Source: Tumebacillus permanentifrigoris (lineage in GTDB: Bacteria; Bacillota; Bacilli; Tumebacillales; Tumebacillaceae). From it: 64,000 bases of DNA. Where the stretch lies: the NCBI RefSeq assembly GCF_003148565.1, contig NZ_QGGL01000004.1, positions 86,233-150,232 on the forward strand, read 5' to 3'. Positions 26,392 to 35,397 of the stretch are shown here, piece by piece. Both the position numbers and the translations under genes were made by a program. Below the pieces are notes generated by a model. That model worked only from the letters and a program-made list of their open reading frames with translations, did not search any database and had not been told where the DNA came from. Numbering within the stretch: position 1 is the stretch's first letter; the number at the start of each line of letters is the position of its first letter.

Positions 26392-27060
26392 CTACTTCCC
26401 ATCCCCCCGCAACCGTTGGAATTGCAGATACGAATACACCATCGGGAACACCAACATCGACCCGGCAAACACCGTCCCAAACACCCACGCCGCCACCACA
26501 TTCGGCAGGAACGCAGCGATCACCGAGACTAACCCCGTCACCACAATCAACGGACCGCTCGCCCGATGCGTCCGGCGCCAGACCTCCTCATCAGCAAGCG
26601 TCCACGGCGTCTTGATCCCAATGAAATAATTGTAGCGAACCTGCCCCATGTAATTCCCGATCACGATAAAAAACAACCCCAGCCCGACCAGCGCGAACAT
26701 CTGCATCGAGAACGCGTACCCGAGATTGAAAAAAATCGTCGCCCCCATCGCCGCCGACAGGATCAAGGTGATCCCGAGTCGAAAAATATCATACACATGT
26801 TCAAACTTCTCATAGTTTTCCGAACGCGGATCAATCCGTCGCGTCACCTTCATCAACATCGGCAACCCCAACGTCAACAACGCCATCAGAGCGAGAAATG
26901 AGCCCTTCCCCTGCCACCCATCCGCCTCCCCCTGCATGCCAAAGTGGGTCGCCATCGTCTCGGGCAGTCGATCATAGACCAGCACTCCATATCCAAACGG
27001 CAGGAGCCCGATCACGGCAAGCATGATGTCGGTGACGCCCCACTTCATCTGCGACTTCAT
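26392..27060 (-). CDS. sdpI: SdpI-family immunity-like membrane protein
   Basis: 222 residues with six hydrophobic segments. The N-terminal DUF1648 part has the motif LPETMATHFGMQGEADG and the C-terminal SdpI part has IGIKTPWTLADEEVW followed by THRASG. Known: SdpI protects B. subtilis from the SdpC killing peptide and signals by sequestering SdpR. The start overlaps the sdpR-like stop (ATGA). No sdpC or sdpAB is seen within the window, so the immunity module stands alone. Confidence 0.85.
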   Translation of the reverse strand: MKSQMKWGVTDIMLAVIGLLPFGYGVLVYDRLPETMATHFGMQGEADGWQGKGSFLALMALLTLGLPMLMKVTRRIDPRSENYEKFEHVYDIFRLGITLILSAAMGATIFFNLGYAFSMQMFALVGLGLFFIVIGNYMGQVRYNYFIGIKTPWTLADEEVWRRTHRASGPLIVVTGLVSVIAAFLPNVVAAWVFGTVFAGSMLVFPMVYSYLQFQRLRGDGK

Positions 27061-27344
27061 CGGCTCACATCCCCTTTCTTCTCATCATCAGTACCCAGAA
27101 CTTCTAAAAACCAGCCTACCACTTCCTGCACCACCGTCGTGTTCAACGAATAGACGATGTGCTGCCCGCGTCGCTCATCGAGGACGAGCCCTGCAGACTT
27201 GAGAGAATTTAAATGGTGAGAGATACTCGGCTTCGTCATCGAAAACTGCTCCGCGATCTCGCCCGCTGTAAGATCCCGCTCCCGCAACAACTTGATAATC
27301 TGTCGGCGAGTCGGGTCGGACAACGCCTTGAACGACTCGTTCAT
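27057..27344 (-). CDS. sdpR: ArsR-family autorepressor SdpR
   Basis: 95 residues. A winged-helix ArsR fold with ALSDPTRRQIIKLL, then the recognition helix MTKPSISHHLNSLKSAGLV and the wing DERRGQHIVYSLN. No metal-binding cysteines, as in SdpR. It should repress its own operon until SdpI binds it at the membrane. A perfect inverted repeat lies about 20 bp upstream. Confidence 0.9.
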   Translation of the reverse strand: MNESFKALSDPTRRQIIKLLRERDLTAGEIAEQFSMTKPSISHHLNSLKSAGLVLDERRGQHIVYSLNTTVVQEVVGWFLEVLGTDDEKKGDVSR

Positions 27345-27364
27345 ACGATCCCTCTCCCTTAGAC

Positions 27365-27384
27365 ATTTAGAGAATCATCTAAAT
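27365..27384. promoter_or_regulatory. Probable SdpR operator
   Basis: Perfect inverted repeat ATTTAGA-(6)-TCTAAAT directly upstream of sdpR. Confidence 0.6.
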
Positions 27385-27511
27385 CGATCATATGCCTTCC
27401 CCACACACTTGTCAATTTTGTCACAGAACTGCAATCATTCCCCTGTAACCACTCTGTCCCATCTGGGTCAAATTATACAACATTTCTGAACATGCTAAGG
27501 AGGCTCCGCTG

Positions 27512-27940
27512 ATGAAAAACATATCGCTCGTCCGGTTTCTCGACCTGCTCAACGAACGCCGCGCGGCCTACGGACTGCGCTCCCTCGACCTCCAACCGGT
27601 CACCTTCGTTCACGACATCGCGCCCGAGCCAAAAATGACGCTCGACATCCTCTATGAGCTGACCCAGAAATTGAACATCAAGATCACGCGCAACTCCCTG
27701 CGCAGCGACTTCCTCTCGCCCTACCTGCGCTTCAACCTCCAAGACATCTACGAAGCCTTCCAACGCCTCGTCGCCGAACGGATGCACCAACGCCATCGCA
27801 AAATCTGGTACACCGTCGCGTATGCCCTAGCAGCGGTCACCCTCTATGAATTGTTCGTCGAGATCGCCGTCTTGCAAGTGATCCTGCTCGCCTGCATCAC
27901 CTCAGGAATCTTCCAGTACCTACAAGGCTCCTCTTCCTAA
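27512..27940 (+). CDS. Hypothetical protein with C-terminal membrane segment
   Basis: 142 residues, not recognised. The soluble N-terminal about 95 residues contain LNERRAAYGLRSLDL and DILYELTQKLNIKITR. Two adjacent hydrophobic stretches at the end (about 100-138) suggest a membrane hairpin. ATG at 27512 with AAGGAGG upstream, own terminator. Single-gene unit. Confidence 0.65.
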   Translation: MKNISLVRFLDLLNERRAAYGLRSLDLQPVTFVHDIAPEPKMTLDILYELTQKLNIKITRNSLRSDFLSPYLRFNLQDIYEAFQRLVAERMHQRHRKIWYTVAYALAAVTLYELFVEIAVLQVILLACITSGIFQYLQGSSS

Positions 27941-27978
27941 AAAAAGGCCCGACCCGCATCGAGGGTCGAGCCTTTTTT
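27941..27978. terminator. Terminator between the hypothetical gene and patA
   Basis: Stem AAAAAGGC..GACCC / GGGTC..GCCTTTTTT between convergent genes; works on both strands. Confidence 0.8.
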
Positions 27979-27981
27979 CCA

Positions 27982-29142
27982 CTAGCGCAACGACTGGACA
28001 AATCGCTCCATCCGATCCAACGCTTCCTGCAACGCTTCCATCGAGTACGCATAGGACAACCGGATGTACCCTTCGCCATAATCTGAGAAGGCATCCCCCG
28101 GCACCACGGCCAGTTTCTCCGTCTCCAGCATGCGCAGACAGAACTCGAATGACGGCAGACCGAACTCCTGCACCGATGGGAACAAGTAGAACGCCCCCTC
28201 CGGCTTCTCGCACGCCAGCCCCATCGCAAGCAGACGGTCATACACATAGTCGCGGCGCTTGAGATACTCCGCACGCATCGGAAGCGCGTCATCCACACCG
28301 TTCGTCAGCGCCTCTAACGCGGCAAACTGCGAGATCGAGGACGCACAACTGACACTGTACTGATGCACTTTGATCAGATGTTGCGAGATCTCTGCCGGGG
28401 CCAATGTGAACCCGATCCGCCAGCCGGTCATCGAGTGTGACTTGGAGAGCCCGTTGATGACGATCGTCTTCACCCGCATCCCCGGCTCGTTGGCAATCGA
28501 ATGATGACCCTGTTCCCCATACACCAACTCGCTGTAAATTTCATCAGACATCACGAAAATCTCGCGGTCGCGCAACAGGTCTGCAATCGCTGCCAAGTCA
28601 GCGCGCTCCAGCACCACACCCGTCGGATTGGACGGATAGGGCAGGAGCACAGCGCGGGTCTTGTCGGTCAGTTTCGCCCGAATCCCTTCCGCTGTCAGCT
28701 TGAACCCGGTTTCCCGCGTATCGACATAGACGGGGATCGCACCACATTGCTTGACGATCGGCTCGTAGCCCGGATAGACCGGCCCGGGGAGAATCACTTC
28801 CACCCCTGGTTCGAGGATGGTGCGCAGCGTGACGTCGATGGCTTGCGAAGCTCCATTGGTCACGATCACCTCTGTCGCCGGGTCGTAGTGTTGACCATAG
28901 CGCGTGGCGACAAACTGGCAAGCGGCGCGACGCAGATCGAGCAGGCCCGCATTGAGCGTGTAGACCGTTTGGTTCTGCTCGATCGCTCGCTTCGCCGCTT
29001 CCTTGATATGCTCAGGCGTCGGGAAGTCCGGCTGCCCAAGGGTCAGCGAGATCGCGTCCTCGTAGGCGGCGACGCGCATTGAAAATTTACGGATGCCGGA
29101 GACTTGAATCTCCCGCACATGCTGATTGACTAGATGCTCCAT
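27982..29142 (-). CDS. patA: Class I aminotransferase, probable N-acetyl-LL-diaminopimelate aminotransferase
   Basis: 386 residues from the ATG at 29142; ATGs further upstream abut the ribosome site GGAGAGGG. It has the typical PLP fold type I features: SLTLGQPDFPTP, YTLNAGLLDLR, PYPSNPTG, the SDEIYSEL Asp/Tyr pair and the PLP lysine in INGLSKSHSMTGWRIG. The N-terminus HLVNQHVREIQVSGIRKFS resembles Bacillus PatA, which acts in the acetylated branch of lysine/DAP synthesis. Other class I aminotransferases cannot be excluded. Confidence 0.8.
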   Translation of the reverse strand: MEHLVNQHVREIQVSGIRKFSMRVAAYEDAISLTLGQPDFPTPEHIKEAAKRAIEQNQTVYTLNAGLLDLRRAACQFVATRYGQHYDPATEVIVTNGASQAIDVTLRTILEPGVEVILPGPVYPGYEPIVKQCGAIPVYVDTRETGFKLTAEGIRAKLTDKTRAVLLPYPSNPTGVVLERADLAAIADLLRDREIFVMSDEIYSELVYGEQGHHSIANEPGMRVKTIVINGLSKSHSMTGWRIGFTLAPAEISQHLIKVHQYSVSCASSISQFAALEALTNGVDDALPMRAEYLKRRDYVYDRLLAMGLACEKPEGAFYLFPSVQEFGLPSFEFCLRMLETEKLAVVPGDAFSDYGEGYIRLSYAYSMEALQEALDRMERFVQSLR

Positions 29143-29201
29143 CCTGTTCATCCCTCTCCTGCTGTCAGGCTCATGGCTCCATCGTATCACACTCCTCCTC
29201 G

Positions 29202-29240
29202 AAAAAGGGAAGTCCCCGCGTGCGGGAACTTCCCTTTTTT
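29202..29240 (-). terminator. Terminator after the GH81 gene
   Basis: Stem AAAAGGGAAGT..CCCG / CGGG..ACTTCCCTTTT just downstream of the GH81 stop; also faces the patA start region. Confidence 0.75.
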
Positions 29241-29246
29241 CTGCGC

Positions 29247-32033
29247 TTAGTTGAACGGGATGTTGACTTTGGAAACGGAGCCTTCCGTCGTGCCTGCATT
29301 CACGCGCAAGGAGGTCGCCGTGTTGCCAATCGCGTTCCAGACTTGGACGCGAACCTTGCCGTTGCTGAGGTTGGAGAAGGCACCGGTCGCGGACTTCAGA
29401 CCTTGGGCTTGCGTGTAGTCCTCCCAGTTTGCCACGTCATTGGTCGGGAAGTACTGGAACGTTTCCGTGCGATCCCACGTTCCGTCGCCAGTGAAATCAT
29501 ACTGAACTTGTGCCTGTACACCGTCCGCGATGTTCACGCCAGCATCGACGAACAGGTCAAACCCGGTGGATTTGGTGGAATCGTAGGTGCCGTTCAGACC
29601 GGTGATCGTGTAGATCGAAGGATTGGTCGGCGTGCCATCGTGGTTGACCCCGCCACCCGAGGCGATCGTGTCGGACGATGCGCCAGACCCGGCGGTCGTG
29701 CTGAGCACACCGCCGCTTTTTACATACAGCACGTTGCCCGTGGTGGTACCACCGCCGCCACCGCCACCGTTGACAGCCGCAGATGTCGCGATCGAATTCG
29801 CCGGGACGCTGAGCGTTTTCCCGTCTGAGAACGTGACGGTTTTTACCGTGCTGCTGGCGTTGTAGGCGACGTAATTGCGGGTGGTGCCTTTTTTGTAGAC
29901 GGCATAGAGCGGGGTGTTCGCCGTCACCGAGGTATCGATCTGTCCGAGCGCGTTCATCTCATGCAGGAAGTGGTAGGTGTGCGCCTTCGATTCGCCCTCT
30001 TCCGGGATGTACCCCGGATTGGCGTTGTACAGCGCGATCGCACCTGCCGGATCGTACATCGCTTGGTACTCCCAGAGGATGTCGGCCCAGGAACTCCACG
30101 CATTGGAGTTGCCGTTTTCCGTTTTCAACTGGGTAATCCAGTTGCTGGAGTACGCGGGCGAGTACCCGAGGTAGTTGGACGCAGGTGTGACCGGCAGGAC
30201 GTTGATGCCGCGAATCTTCTGAATGTCTGCGGTGAACCAGGTTGCATAGTCGGCCTTGCCACCCCAGATCATCGAAGCGTAGTTGTGGTTGAAGCCCGGC
30301 TTGAAATTCGTGCCGTCGATGTTGAACCAGTACTGGTTGATCGCTTGGGTCTCCGTCGTGTACAGGTAGATCCCGAGGTCGCGAATCTGCGTGTTGCCGG
30401 TCTGCTCGCCCCAGAGGATGAGCGCCGCCCATGCATTGGCTGCTTCCGAAGAGGATTCTTGGTTGTTGCCATCTGCAAACATCGCGTGTCCCGCTGCCCA
30501 CGAATGACCTGCATACGGGTCAAAGTTGCGCAGGAACGGGAACGAGGTATCGGTGCGATCCCAGTTCGCGAAGTCCTTGATCAGCAGATTGACCATGCCG
30601 CCCCAATTGGCAGTTGTCGCCCAGCTCGGGTTGTTGCGCGCCACTTCGGCCGCCGCGCGAATCCAGTAGCCATAATGGAAGTGGTGATCGTTCAATTCGT
30701 TGTTCGATCCATAGCTTGCTGGGTAGCCGATCAGCGTGCCCCAGTTGTTGTCGTAGTAGAACAGGTTGTTCGCTTTGGCAGCCCCGCTGCTGTCGGTCGC
30801 TTTCAAGTACGTGCTGAGCGTGCTCTCGAGGAACGACTCGAAGTTGCTGACCGCCGCTGTATTGCCGAGCTGTTGCGCGACCGGGATCAGGTTGGAGATG
30901 CGTTGCAGGTATTTACCGCCCCAGTACGTGTCGGGCGAAGTGCCTGCGTTGTGGTTGTTCGCTTCCGTGCGCACTTGTTCCACGTAGCTGTTGAGGGTGG
31001 CATTGTCATACGTGCCGACGGGTGGCAAGTACGGGGTGATCCCTTGGTAGGTCAGCGCGGTGTTGAAGGAGGAACCGGTGATCGTCTTCAGCGTGCCTCG
31101 GATGCTGTCATAGGTGTAGCTGGACAGCGGCGTGGTCGCGGATTTCCATTGGTGCGGGTAGAGTGCCATGATCGTGCCGGTCTGGGTGCCTTCTTTGGCT
31201 GTCGTCGTGATGTTGTAGGTGGTGTTGACTTTCGACGTGGCGGCGTTGTACGACCAGTTGACTTTGGTGTCTGTGACAAACGAGTACGCGTAGGTTTTGT
31301 ACGCATTCAAGGTCGCCGCCGTATTGTCGGGCAGCAGGGCGATCGAGAGATAGTCTTTGCCACCCAAATTGTTGCTCAAAGTCGATGTGCCGACCCCCGA
31401 CCAAGCCGAACCGGTCGGGCCGAACAGCGCGTAGTGATGACCGTTGATGGTGATCCCGAGCACGTTCGAACCGTTGGCTCCCGACCAGACGGTCGGCGCA
31501 CTGGCAAAGGTGAGCTTCGGCGTGCTGTTCACGAACGTGCTGTAGACGAACGGCAAGCCGTGTCCCGACGTCACACGCATCGAGTTGGTGCCGTTGCTGA
31601 ACAACATCGAGACCGTCCAGTCCGAATAGCCATCGACTTTGGTGTCTGGATACGTCCCCGCCGAGGAGCTAAGCGTCAGGTCATTCGCCATCGAGCCGAA
31701 CATCGTGTTCGTCGATCCGACTTGTGTGGGATAGCCCAGTTTCAAGCCTGCTTGCGCCGCTTGCACCGACAGCGGGTGTGGGAACATCGCATCTGAGTAC
31801 TGCTCCCATGCCACCGAACTCCACCAATCGTTGGTCGGCATCGCGCCCGTGACATTGGCCGTCTTGTAGATCGCGCCTTGCACGCCTGTCTGTCCAGCGG
31901 GGAGCGTGTTGGTGTAACTCCCAGCTCCGACCGTGACCGTTCCGGCCCATGCTCCTGTTGTTGGCAGCGTCAGCGCCGCCACCGTCATCAACGACGTACC
32001 GACTCCCACCCAGTTGCGCGTTTTCTTTTTCAT
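29247..32033 (-). CDS. Secreted GH81 endo-beta-1,3-glucanase with C-terminal CBM56
   Basis: 928 residues. Signal peptide (about 1-31), then a GH81 catalytic domain (about 40-720). Landmarks are TNDWWSSVAWEQYSD near the start, LNDHHFHYGYW with the catalytic Asp, and GNNQESSSEA with the proposed catalytic Glu. A glycine linker (GGGGGGTT, about 743) joins it to a beta-sandwich (about 750-928) that resembles the CBM56 beta-1,3-glucan-binding module. It cuts laminarin, curdlan or fungal wall glucan outside the cell. It is the last gene of the glucan operon, 71 bp after the GH1 gene. Confidence 0.9.
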   Translation of the reverse strand: MKKKTRNWVGVGTSLMTVAALTLPTTGAWAGTVTVGAGSYTNTLPAGQTGVQGAIYKTANVTGAMPTNDWWSSVAWEQYSDAMFPHPLSVQAAQAGLKLGYPTQVGSTNTMFGSMANDLTLSSSAGTYPDTKVDGYSDWTVSMLFSNGTNSMRVTSGHGLPFVYSTFVNSTPKLTFASAPTVWSGANGSNVLGITINGHHYALFGPTGSAWSGVGTSTLSNNLGGKDYLSIALLPDNTAATLNAYKTYAYSFVTDTKVNWSYNAATSKVNTTYNITTTAKEGTQTGTIMALYPHQWKSATTPLSSYTYDSIRGTLKTITGSSFNTALTYQGITPYLPPVGTYDNATLNSYVEQVRTEANNHNAGTSPDTYWGGKYLQRISNLIPVAQQLGNTAAVSNFESFLESTLSTYLKATDSSGAAKANNLFYYDNNWGTLIGYPASYGSNNELNDHHFHYGYWIRAAAEVARNNPSWATTANWGGMVNLLIKDFANWDRTDTSFPFLRNFDPYAGHSWAAGHAMFADGNNQESSSEAANAWAALILWGEQTGNTQIRDLGIYLYTTETQAINQYWFNIDGTNFKPGFNHNYASMIWGGKADYATWFTADIQKIRGINVLPVTPASNYLGYSPAYSSNWITQLKTENGNSNAWSSWADILWEYQAMYDPAGAIALYNANPGYIPEEGESKAHTYHFLHEMNALGQIDTSVTANTPLYAVYKKGTTRNYVAYNASSTVKTVTFSDGKTLSVPANSIATSAAVNGGGGGGGTTTGNVLYVKSGGVLSTTAGSGASSDTIASGGGVNHDGTPTNPSIYTITGLNGTYDSTKSTGFDLFVDAGVNIADGVQAQVQYDFTGDGTWDRTETFQYFPTNDVANWEDYTQAQGLKSATGAFSNLSNGKVRVQVWNAIGNTATSLRVNAGTTEGSVSKVNIPFN

Positions 32034-32104
32034 GTGAAATCCTCCCTTTTTCTATTTATGTTCACATCCGCCTTGCCCCGGCATCAATCACAGCATCACC
32101 CCTT

Positions 32105-33475
32105 TCAAGAGGATGGCGCGTCCGATGTCGCTCTGGTTGGTTGGACTCCGTTGTCCGCAATCGTTCGCGCAAACCACAGCGCGCTGTCCTTCGGGATGCG
32201 TCGCTGGGTCTCATAATCCACATACACGATGCCAAATCGCTTCGAATACCCAAATGCCCATTCGAAATTGTCGAGGAACGACCAGACGTAATAGCCTTTC
32301 AGATTGCCGCCCTCCGCGACAAACTGCTGGCAAGCTTCGAGATGCTCATGCAAGTAGCGCACCCGCTCGGGGTCATGCACAGCATCGCCGGTTATCTGAT
32401 CCGGATACGCCGCACCATTTTCCGTGATGTACAACGGCAGGCGTCCGGTGTATTCCTGTTCCAAGCGTTTCAAGAGACGATACAACGATTCAGGATGCAC
32501 CTCCCAGCCCATGTCGGTGACAGGCCCGCGGGCTTCGTCAAAGGAGATGCCGAGCAGCGCGTTGTCGGCGCCTGCCTTCGAGATGTTGCGGCTGTAGAAA
32601 TTCACGCCGAGGAAGTCGATCGGCACCGCGATCGTCTCGAGGTCACCCGGTTGGATGCAAGCTAACGGCCCGAACTGCTCCCCGAACCACTCAATCATGT
32701 CCACAGGATAGTGCCCCTTGAACAGCGGGTCGAGGAACCAACGGTTGGCATACCCATCCCAACGCGAGGCCGCGATCACATCTGCCGGAGCGTCGCTCGC
32801 CGCATCCGTCGGCGTGAAATTCAAGGTGATCCCGATCTCGCCCGTCAGCCCCATGTCGCGATACGCTTGCACCGCCAACCCGTGCGAGAGCAGCAGATGG
32901 TGGGAGCTGATCAACGCTTCTCGCCAATCTTGATGCCCTGGCGCATGGACGCCTTCCCCGTAGCCGAGAAATGCCGCACACCACGGCTCGTTGTGCGTGA
33001 TCCAGACTCCAACATCCCGACCCAACTCGCGGAACAGCGTCGTCGCGTAGTCCACAAAGTGCAGGACCGTATCGCGATTGGCCCACCCGCCCTCTGCTTG
33101 CGCCCAGGACGGCAGATCCCAGTGGTAGATCGTGGCGGCAGGTTGAATGCCTCTGGCCTTCAGCTCGCGGATCAGCCGCTTGTAAAATTCCAAGCCCGCT
33201 TGGTTGAACACGCCCTTCTCCGGGAACAGACGCGACCACGAAATCGAGAAACGGTACGCTTGCACGCCAAGTTCCTTCATTAAATGCACATCTTCTGGAT
33301 AGCGGTGGTAGTGGTCGCAGGCCACGTCACCGGTATGACCTTCGAACACCTTGCCCGGTGTGCGTGCGAAGTCATCCCAGATCGAGGGTGAGCGACCCCC
33401 TTCCTGCGCCGCTCCTTCTATTTGATAGCTGGCGGTTGCCACACCCCACAGAAAATCCTTCGGAAATTGTTTCAT
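32105..33475 (-). CDS. bglA: GH1 beta-glucosidase
   Basis: 456 residues from the ATG at 33475 (AAGGAG ten bases upstream; a GTG at 33484 abuts the site). GH1 marks are the N-terminal FPKDFLWGVATASYQIEGA, acid/base Glu in THNEPWC (Glu163), nucleophile Glu in YITENGA and the C-terminal YYVWSFLDNFEWAFGYSKRFG. No signal peptide, so it acts in the cytoplasm on oligosaccharides brought in by the adjacent ABC importer, releasing glucose. Expected substrates are laminari-oligosaccharides from the GH81 enzyme. Confidence 0.92.
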   Translation of the reverse strand: MKQFPKDFLWGVATASYQIEGAAQEGGRSPSIWDDFARTPGKVFEGHTGDVACDHYHRYPEDVHLMKELGVQAYRFSISWSRLFPEKGVFNQAGLEFYKRLIRELKARGIQPAATIYHWDLPSWAQAEGGWANRDTVLHFVDYATTLFRELGRDVGVWITHNEPWCAAFLGYGEGVHAPGHQDWREALISSHHLLLSHGLAVQAYRDMGLTGEIGITLNFTPTDAASDAPADVIAASRWDGYANRWFLDPLFKGHYPVDMIEWFGEQFGPLACIQPGDLETIAVPIDFLGVNFYSRNISKAGADNALLGISFDEARGPVTDMGWEVHPESLYRLLKRLEQEYTGRLPLYITENGAAYPDQITGDAVHDPERVRYLHEHLEACQQFVAEGGNLKGYYVWSFLDNFEWAFGYSKRFGIVYVDYETQRRIPKDSALWFARTIADNGVQPTRATSDAPSS

Positions 33476-33509
33476 GACGGCCACACTCCTTCTCGATCAG
33501 TTCAAAAAA

Positions 33510-34367
33510 CTAGCCTTTGACCGCCCCTGCTGTCATCCCGCGAATGAAGTACTTCTGCGTCAGGAAAAACGTCAGCAGCACCGGCAGCGTCGAAACAGCG
33601 GCGGCCGCCATCAACAGGTCAAAACGGTTCTGGTACTGCCCGACATACAGTCGGATTCCAACCGGGATGGTCTGCACATCGGAAGTCGTCGTCATCACCC
33701 ACGCGAACATCAATTCATCCCATGCGGTGAGGAACACGTACACAGCAGTGGCGATGATGCCCGGCACGGAGAGCGGCAGGATCACTTTGCGAAACGCTTG
33801 GAAGCGCGTGCATCCGTCGATCAGCGCCGACTCCTCCAGATCGCGGGGCACCGAGACGAAAAAGCTCCGCATGATCCAGATGCTCATCGGTGTATAGAAG
33901 GCCGTGTAGATCAAGATCATGCCCCAGTAGGTATTGATCATCGGCAGGCCGATGTTTTTATCAATTTGCCAGAACAGCAGATAGATCGGAACCAAGAACA
34001 GAATACCGGGGATCATCTGTGTCGAGACCACGCTCATGCCAAACAGATTGGAACCGGGGAACTTGAAGCGTGCCAGCGCATAGCCGGCCATCACCGCGAA
34101 GGCGGTCGAGAGGATCGTGGTCGCGCCGCAGATCAGCAGGCTGTTTTTGAAATACCCAAAGTAATTGATCGTCTGCCAAAGCTGCAGGTAGTTCCCCCAT
34201 TGCAAGTGATCGAGCGTCATCGCGCGCACGCCGCCAAGGATCTCCTCGTTGGAGTGGATCGACGTCCAAACCATCCAGAGGATCGGGAACAGGTTGACCA
34301 GCACGAACAGCCAGGTGACCACATTGAGCGTCAGGTTCCGCGCACGTTTTGCCGTCAAGGTGTTCAT
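33510..34367 (-). CDS. Carbohydrate ABC transporter permease, MalG type
   Basis: 285 residues from the ATG at 34367, which overlaps the stop of the other permease (ATGA). Six membrane segments and the EAA loop ESALIDGCTRFQAFRKVILPLSVPG that docks the ATPase. C-terminus ends in FIRGMTAGAVKG, typical of the family. No ATPase gene is in the operon; a shared MsmX-like ATPase elsewhere is expected, as in Bacillus. Confidence 0.9.
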   Translation of the reverse strand: MNTLTAKRARNLTLNVVTWLFVLVNLFPILWMVWTSIHSNEEILGGVRAMTLDHLQWGNYLQLWQTINYFGYFKNSLLICGATTILSTAFAVMAGYALARFKFPGSNLFGMSVVSTQMIPGILFLVPIYLLFWQIDKNIGLPMINTYWGMILIYTAFYTPMSIWIMRSFFVSVPRDLEESALIDGCTRFQAFRKVILPLSVPGIIATAVYVFLTAWDELMFAWVMTTTSDVQTIPVGIRLYVGQYQNRFDLLMAAAAVSTLPVLLTFFLTQKYFIRGMTAGAVKG

Positions 34368-35368
34368 TGCATCATCATCTCCTTTCGGAATGCGCGGTAC
34401 CAGATGCTCACCACGATCAGCATGAACAGCATGAGGATGAACGATGCCGCAGAACCCGTGCCAAATGCCCAGTATCCGAACGTCTGCCGCACCAACGCGG
34501 TCATCAGCAGATCGCCCCATTCACCGGGATACCCGGCTCCATTGCCAAACATCATCGCGACGATGTTGTAGGAGTACACGTTGGCGATGATCTGGAACAG
34601 CAGTTGAATCGCGATGATCGGACGTAACAAAGGCAGGGTGATGTGCCAGAACTGCCGCAGAACATTCGCTCCGTCGATTTTCGCCGCTTCATAGAGCTCC
34701 TCCGGGATCGTCTGCAACCCGGCGAGGAACACCACCATCAGGAACGGCCAACTGCGCCAGATCGTCGGGATGATGATCGCCCACAGCGTGTTGGAGCCGA
34801 TCAACCAGAACGGCTTGTCGCTGGCGAGATGCAGGACATCGACCAGCAAGGTATTAATCACGCCATTGTCCTTCTGCCACATGAAGCCCCAGAGAATCCC
34901 GACCACATAGGAAGGCACGACCCACGGCAGCAACAGCGTGGTGCGGGCAAATCCCTGCCCCGGAAACTTGCGGTTCATCAGCAGGGCTCCCATCATCCCC
35001 ACCGCGAGCGTCCCGATCGTCACGGCGAAACTGTAGAGCACGGTGTTGCGCACCGCGATGCCCAGTCCCGCCCGCACCGGATTGCCCGGGTCGAACAGCA
35101 CATCCTTGTAGTTCTGCAAACCGACCCACGGCGCGTTCAGATACTGAGCGAGCGTAAATTGGTTGAGTTTCAAAAACGACATCCAAATCCCTTGGACCAT
35201 CGGGAAAAAGTGAATCGCCACCATGAACACCAGGGCCGGCAGCACCAGCGCATAGGCGAAGCGGTATTCCCGCCACCCCCGTCGCAGCCGCGCCCAACGC
35301 GTGGGGCGGCGGACAGGCGGGTGAGGATGCGGAGCGTGGTGGAGCTGCGGTTGTTCTTGCATCGTCAT
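34364..35368 (-). CDS. Carbohydrate ABC transporter permease, MalF type
   Basis: 334 residues with six membrane segments after a His/Pro/Arg-rich cytoplasmic start. EAA loop EELYEAAKIDGANVLRQFWHITLP. Two ATGs (35368 and 35362) compete for the AAGGAAGGG site; the longer is given. It forms the membrane channel with the MalG-type protein and receives sugar from the binding lipoprotein. Confidence 0.9.
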   Translation of the reverse strand: MTMQEQPQLHHAPHPHPPVRRPTRWARLRRGWREYRFAYALVLPALVFMVAIHFFPMVQGIWMSFLKLNQFTLAQYLNAPWVGLQNYKDVLFDPGNPVRAGLGIAVRNTVLYSFAVTIGTLAVGMMGALLMNRKFPGQGFARTTLLLPWVVPSYVVGILWGFMWQKDNGVINTLLVDVLHLASDKPFWLIGSNTLWAIIIPTIWRSWPFLMVVFLAGLQTIPEELYEAAKIDGANVLRQFWHITLPLLRPIIAIQLLFQIIANVYSYNIVAMMFGNGAGYPGEWGDLLMTALVRQTFGYWAFGTGSAASFILMLFMLIVVSIWYRAFRKEMMMQ

Positions 35369-35397
35369 CCCTTCCTTCGTCTACGGGTTCAGCGCTG

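Noticed and set aside
29961..31796. 611-residue frame opposite GH81
   Set aside because: Shadow of a GC-rich gene; no motif and no ribosome site.
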